A stretch of DNA of 6,229 nt from Bacillota bacterium (GTDB lineage Bacteria; Bacillota; Clostridia; Lachnospirales; Lachnospiraceae): NCBI GenBank assembly GCA_023389295.1, contig JAEWEO010000171.1:1-6229 (forward strand), in the 5' to 3' direction. Of the stretch, positions 3,400 through 6,229 are shown one piece after another (position 1 is the stretch's first letter; the number at the start of each line of letters is the position of its first letter). Both the position numbers and the translations under genes were made by a program. The notes under the pieces are model-generated. The model saw nothing but the letters and a program-made list of their open reading frames with translations, had not been told where the DNA came from and searched no databases.

Positions 3400-6058
3400 A
3401 ATTACAAAAGATAAAAGGATAACGAACCGATACTTGCTTTTTAAACTTGGTTGTATCATGATTACTGCACTTCTTTTTGCTGTATTTATTCCTAATACCG
3501 TAAAAGCAGCATCAGGTTTAAAAATATACAATTACACGACGAAGAAGACATCAACCTATACGGGTAAGCAAGTGAAAGTTACCTATAATAAAACCACGGT
3601 AAGCAATAGTAAAACACCGGGTATTTTAGTAAATGGTGTCGCTATGGTGCCCTATGATGATGTATTCCAGAATTCTAAGATTGCTGCTACCTGCAAATAT
3701 GACAGCAGTAAAGGGACAATTACAATTTCGAAATACGATAAAACGTTTATTATGAAAATTGGAAGTAAGAAAGCAACTTTAAATGGAAAAACAGTTACTT
3801 TATCAGTTGCACCTATGAAGATTAAATATTCAGCTGCCAATAAGATTAAGATATTAGTGCCCTCCAGATATATATCTGAAACCTTAGGATTTAAATATAC
3901 TTGGACTAGCAGTAAGAGTACGGTAGCAATTGAAAAAGGTACTCTTCGTTTATCCTATAACGGAGGTAAGGCATTTGAATATTCCAGTACACAAGGTAAG
4001 GTTACCGTTGATGGCAAAAGTGTTAACCTAGGAAATATGCCTAGTATTATATCTAATAATACAGCAATGTTGCAGGCGAAGAAGGTATTTGGTTCTACAA
4101 TAAAAGCTGATTACAAATATAGTGGCAAGGATAAATCAGTAACCATTTCAAAGGGTAACAATGTGATTAAGATGACCATTGGGAGTAAGAAAGCATACGT
4201 GAATAACAAAGCGGTCTGGCTATCGGCAGCACCAATCCTGGTGAAGAACTTTGAAAACAACACTACCTACGTAATGGTGCCGGGAGAGTTTACTGCTACC
4301 AGCTTAGGCTATGGTTATAAGTGGAATAATAGTACCAAAACCTCCATGATTACCTCACGTAAAGACACGGATATCGAAGAGGATGATCCGGAGCTTGGCG
4401 ACTCTGATGTAATTAATGATAAGGGAACTATTTTATACGAATGGAAATCGGATGAAAATAATTATGGAAAAAGTAGTGAGATATATGAAGTAAGTGGTAA
4501 TAGCACCACAGAAACTACAGGGAATATCTATAACGTAACCCGTGATTATACTCATATCAAGCAAAATGCTGAGACTTTTCAGTTTTTTTCCACCTCACCC
4601 TATGGTAAGGTAAAGGCGTCTCATTCCGGAAATGTCATTACTCTTGAAGTTGAAGATTTAATTAGTCCGGAACAGCTATATTCCATGTTTGGTGTTTCAA
4701 GTGCTTATGTTAACACTATAAGTATTACTCCAAATGATAAGGGGACCGGCACAACCGTTAAGCTAGAGCTGTTACTTGAGGATTACCAGTATGACATTAG
4801 TTTATCAGCCGATCAGATGATCTTATATCTGACGGTATACAAAAATACCGTAACTCAGGCAACGATTGGTGTAAATTCTGCCGGAGATTACTTAACCTTA
4901 ACCGGTTCAGGTGCGTTAAAAGCAACCATTACTAAGGAAACAAATTATATGTACATTGACCTTCCAAAGACAGCAAATGGTATCCAAGATGTAATTTCCA
5001 ATATTAGTGGTACAAAGTATATTAAGCAATTCTATTCCATTGGTACTGGGGAAAGTAATCAGTTTATGCTGATATTAGAAGATGGTTATGATTATTACAT
5101 TTTGGAAAGCGGTAATCAGTATACCATATCCTTCCAAAAGGCGAAAACAACGGAAACGAAGCCGGACCTTCCAACGGACCAAGATAAGAGTAAATATGAG
5201 ATTGTGATTCCAAGACCCGCAGGATTAACGGATTCTATGGTATCCGATGAAGATTTCTACTTAAGCAACTATTTTGAAATCAGACTGGCAGGAAATTATG
5301 CAAACTTCTTTAACAGTAATCCGATAACGTATAATTCAAGTGTAATAAAGAAGATTACGGTAACTGCCAATGGCTCAAAGGAAACCATAATTAAGATTTC
5401 AACCTCTAAGCTTCAGGGCTATGAGATCGCGGCTGACAGCAATAATTTATATATTAACATTGGGGACCCCAAAGAAATCTATAAAAATATTGTTGTACTG
5501 GATCCGGGTCATGGCGGTGGAGCAACAGGAGCAATGTATTATGGTACAAAGGAAAAGGATGTAAACTTTAAGATTCTCTATACTATCGGTAAGCAATTTT
5601 TTAATAGTGATACATCAAAATTAAAGGTATACTATACTCGTACTTCGGATGTAGATATAACACTTGATAACCGAGCAGCCTTTGCAAAATCAGTAGGTGC
5701 AGATTTATTTGTAAGTTTACATATGAATGCAGCGACAGCGAGTGTAAGCGGAACTGAAGTTTACTATTCCAAGAACAATAATAAAGCAAATAAAGCAGGT
5801 TTAAATAGTTATACACTTGGTACTTATTTCCAGAATGTTTTAACCAAGAATTTAGGAACTAAGAGTAGAGGTGTTAAGGATGCTGGTTATGTGGTAGTTA
5901 AGAAAAACACCGTACCTGCAGTACTAATAGAACTTGGTTTCTTATCTAATAAGGCAGAGCATGCCAATCTAACCAATGAGGCATATCAGACCAAAGCGGT
6001 TAAACTTATTTATGATACCATCTTACAAGTATTTGAAGATTATCCAACCGGAAGATAA
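3356..6058 (+). CDS. Secreted N-acetylmuramoyl-L-alanine amidase (Amidase_3) with CuAO-like and AMIN-like modules
   Basis: A 900-residue peptidoglycan hydrolase that should cut the bond between muramic acid and the stem peptide. A basic N-terminus and hydrophobic segment (about 27-47) end in VKA-ASG, predicting cleavage after Ala51 and export. Two copies of the copper-amine-oxidase-like N-terminal fold follow (about 85-195 and 212-335). They share MKIGSKKATLNGK (133-145) and MTIGSKKAYVNNK (273-285), 140 residues apart. An acidic linker (337-352) leads to beta-rich AMIN-like modules (about 400-495, 503-595, 615-703). The catalytic domain (710-893) has zinc ligands His719 (DPGHGG), Glu733 (EKDVN) and His789 (SLHMNA), and catalytic Glu859 (VLIELGFLSN). 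The enzyme is intact, monocistronic and followed by a terminator. The start is uncertain: ATG 3356 has a weak AAGAG site, whereas GGGAGG (3362-3367) abuts ATG 3368 and is 9 nt before an in-frame CTG at 3377. The catalytic family is secure; module boundaries are estimates. Confidence 0.94.
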   Translation: MTGRMRTLKANFYTKITKDKRITNRYLLFKLGCIMITALLFAVFIPNTVKAASGLKIYNYTTKKTSTYTGKQVKVTYNKTTVSNSKTPGILVNGVAMVPYDDVFQNSKIAATCKYDSSKGTITISKYDKTFIMKIGSKKATLNGKTVTLSVAPMKIKYSAANKIKILVPSRYISETLGFKYTWTSSKSTVAIEKGTLRLSYNGGKAFEYSSTQGKVTVDGKSVNLGNMPSIISNNTAMLQAKKVFGSTIKADYKYSGKDKSVTISKGNNVIKMTIGSKKAYVNNKAVWLSAAPILVKNFENNTTYVMVPGEFTATSLGYGYKWNNSTKTSMITSRKDTDIEEDDPELGDSDVINDKGTILYEWKSDENNYGKSSEIYEVSGNSTTETTGNIYNVTRDYTHIKQNAETFQFFSTSPYGKVKASHSGNVITLEVEDLISPEQLYSMFGVSSAYVNTISITPNDKGTGTTVKLELLLEDYQYDISLSADQMILYLTVYKNTVTQATIGVNSAGDYLTLTGSGALKATITKETNYMYIDLPKTANGIQDVISNISGTKYIKQFYSIGTGESNQFMLILEDGYDYYILESGNQYTISFQKAKTTETKPDLPTDQDKSKYEIVIPRPAGLTDSMVSDEDFYLSNYFEIRLAGNYANFFNSNPITYNSSVIKKITVTANGSKETIIKISTSKLQGYEIAADSNNLYINIGDPKEIYKNIVVLDPGHGGGATGAMYYGTKEKDVNFKILYTIGKQFFNSDTSKLKVYYTRTSDVDITLDNRAAFAKSVGADLFVSLHMNAATASVSGTEVYYSKNNNKANKAGLNSYTLGTYFQNVLTKNLGTKSRGVKDAGYVVVKKNTVPAVLIELGFLSNKAEHANLTNEAYQTKAVKLIYDTILQVFEDYPTGR

Positions 6059-6104
6059 GGAAAGTTTATTAAATAGTTCAAAATAAAATATCAAAAAAAA
6101 TTAA

Positions 6105-6172
6105 AAAAATACTCTTCTTAACACGAACTCAATTGCTGATGCATGTGCTAGGAAGAGTATTTTTATATTATT
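6105..6172 (+). terminator. Intrinsic terminator of the amidase gene, probably bidirectional
   Basis: AAAAATACTCTTC (6105-6117) pairs perfectly with GAAGAGTATTTTT (6152-6164). A G-U pair and two more A-T pairs follow, then after one mismatch CAC (6122-6124) with GTG (6145-6147). The loop of about 20 nt is longer than usual. T-rich sequence follows on the plus strand, and an A-run (6103-6109) supplies T's on the minus strand. It begins 47 bp after the amidase stop and would shield the amidase from transcription coming from the adjacent insertion-like sequence. Confidence 0.8.
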
Positions 6173-6173
6173 A

Positions 6174-6229
6174 GGGCTCTTTGTCAATAGTTGGGGTGGG
6201 ATTCATGGAATCCCACTCCATTACTGTAT
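6174..6229. mobile_element. Outer end of an insertion sequence, probably ISL3 family (partial)
   Basis: GGGCTCTTTGTCAATAG, starting at 6174, resembles the terminal inverted repeats of ISL3-family elements, which usually begin GG(C/T)TCTTTGTCAA; this is recognised from memory. The preceding eight bases, TATTATTA (6166-6173), would suit the AT-rich 8-bp target duplication of that family. A strong subterminal hairpin follows: 6193-6204 pairs with 6208-6219 around ATG, with one G-T wobble, which could block transcription entering the element. The transposase and the other end lie beyond the window, so element orientation and completeness are unknown. Confidence 0.55.

Noticed and set aside
1..6229. 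Search for CRISPR arrays, tRNA or rRNA genes, riboswitch cores and toxin-antitoxin pairs.
   Set aside because: No regularly spaced repeats, cloverleaf sequences or recognisable conserved RNA cores were seen on either strand by eye.

Overview
The window looks like chromosomal DNA from a low-GC, Gram-positive anaerobe, most likely a clostridial lineage such as the Lachnospiraceae. This is an inference from the AT-rich spacers, strong AGGAG/GGGAGGG-type ribosome binding sites, consensus sigma-A-like promoters, and a secreted cell-wall amidase with copper-amine-oxidase-like N-terminal repeats. The genus cannot be fixed from sequence alone.

Layout: (1) 1-323, minus strand: the first 107 residues of a MerR-family regulator of AdhR/NmlR type, cut off by the window edge. 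(2) 324-612: a divergent promoter region. Both promoters have near-consensus boxes with 17-bp spacers, and both spacers contain a dyad sharing the core CTTATAA. (3) 613-1476, plus: an alpha/beta-hydrolase (esterase type) with a complete Ser-Asp-His triad. (4) 1502-2554, minus: a full-length tyrosine recombinase with all six catalytic residues, resembling XerS in the parts I can compare from memory. It converges on the hydrolase with only 25 bp between stops and no visible terminator. (5) 2555-3355: an 801-bp AT-rich spacer with no convincing gene but with repeats, dyads and promoter-like boxes on both strands. (6) 3356-6058, plus: a 900-residue secreted N-acetylmuramoyl-L-alanine amidase. (7) 6105-6172: a long terminator hairpin. 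(8) 6174-6229: what looks like the outer end of an insertion sequence, probably ISL3 family, running off the window.

How the genes may work together: the regulator and hydrolase form a plausible regulator-target pair (divergent genes, related boxes in both promoter spacers, and a cysteine where thiol-sensing relatives carry one). The recombinase and amidase stand alone as single-gene units. Nothing here requires a new multi-gene system. The most worthwhile leads are the paired spacer dyads, the dense regulatory-looking spacer before the amidase, the ambiguous amidase start, and the modular N-terminus of the amidase.
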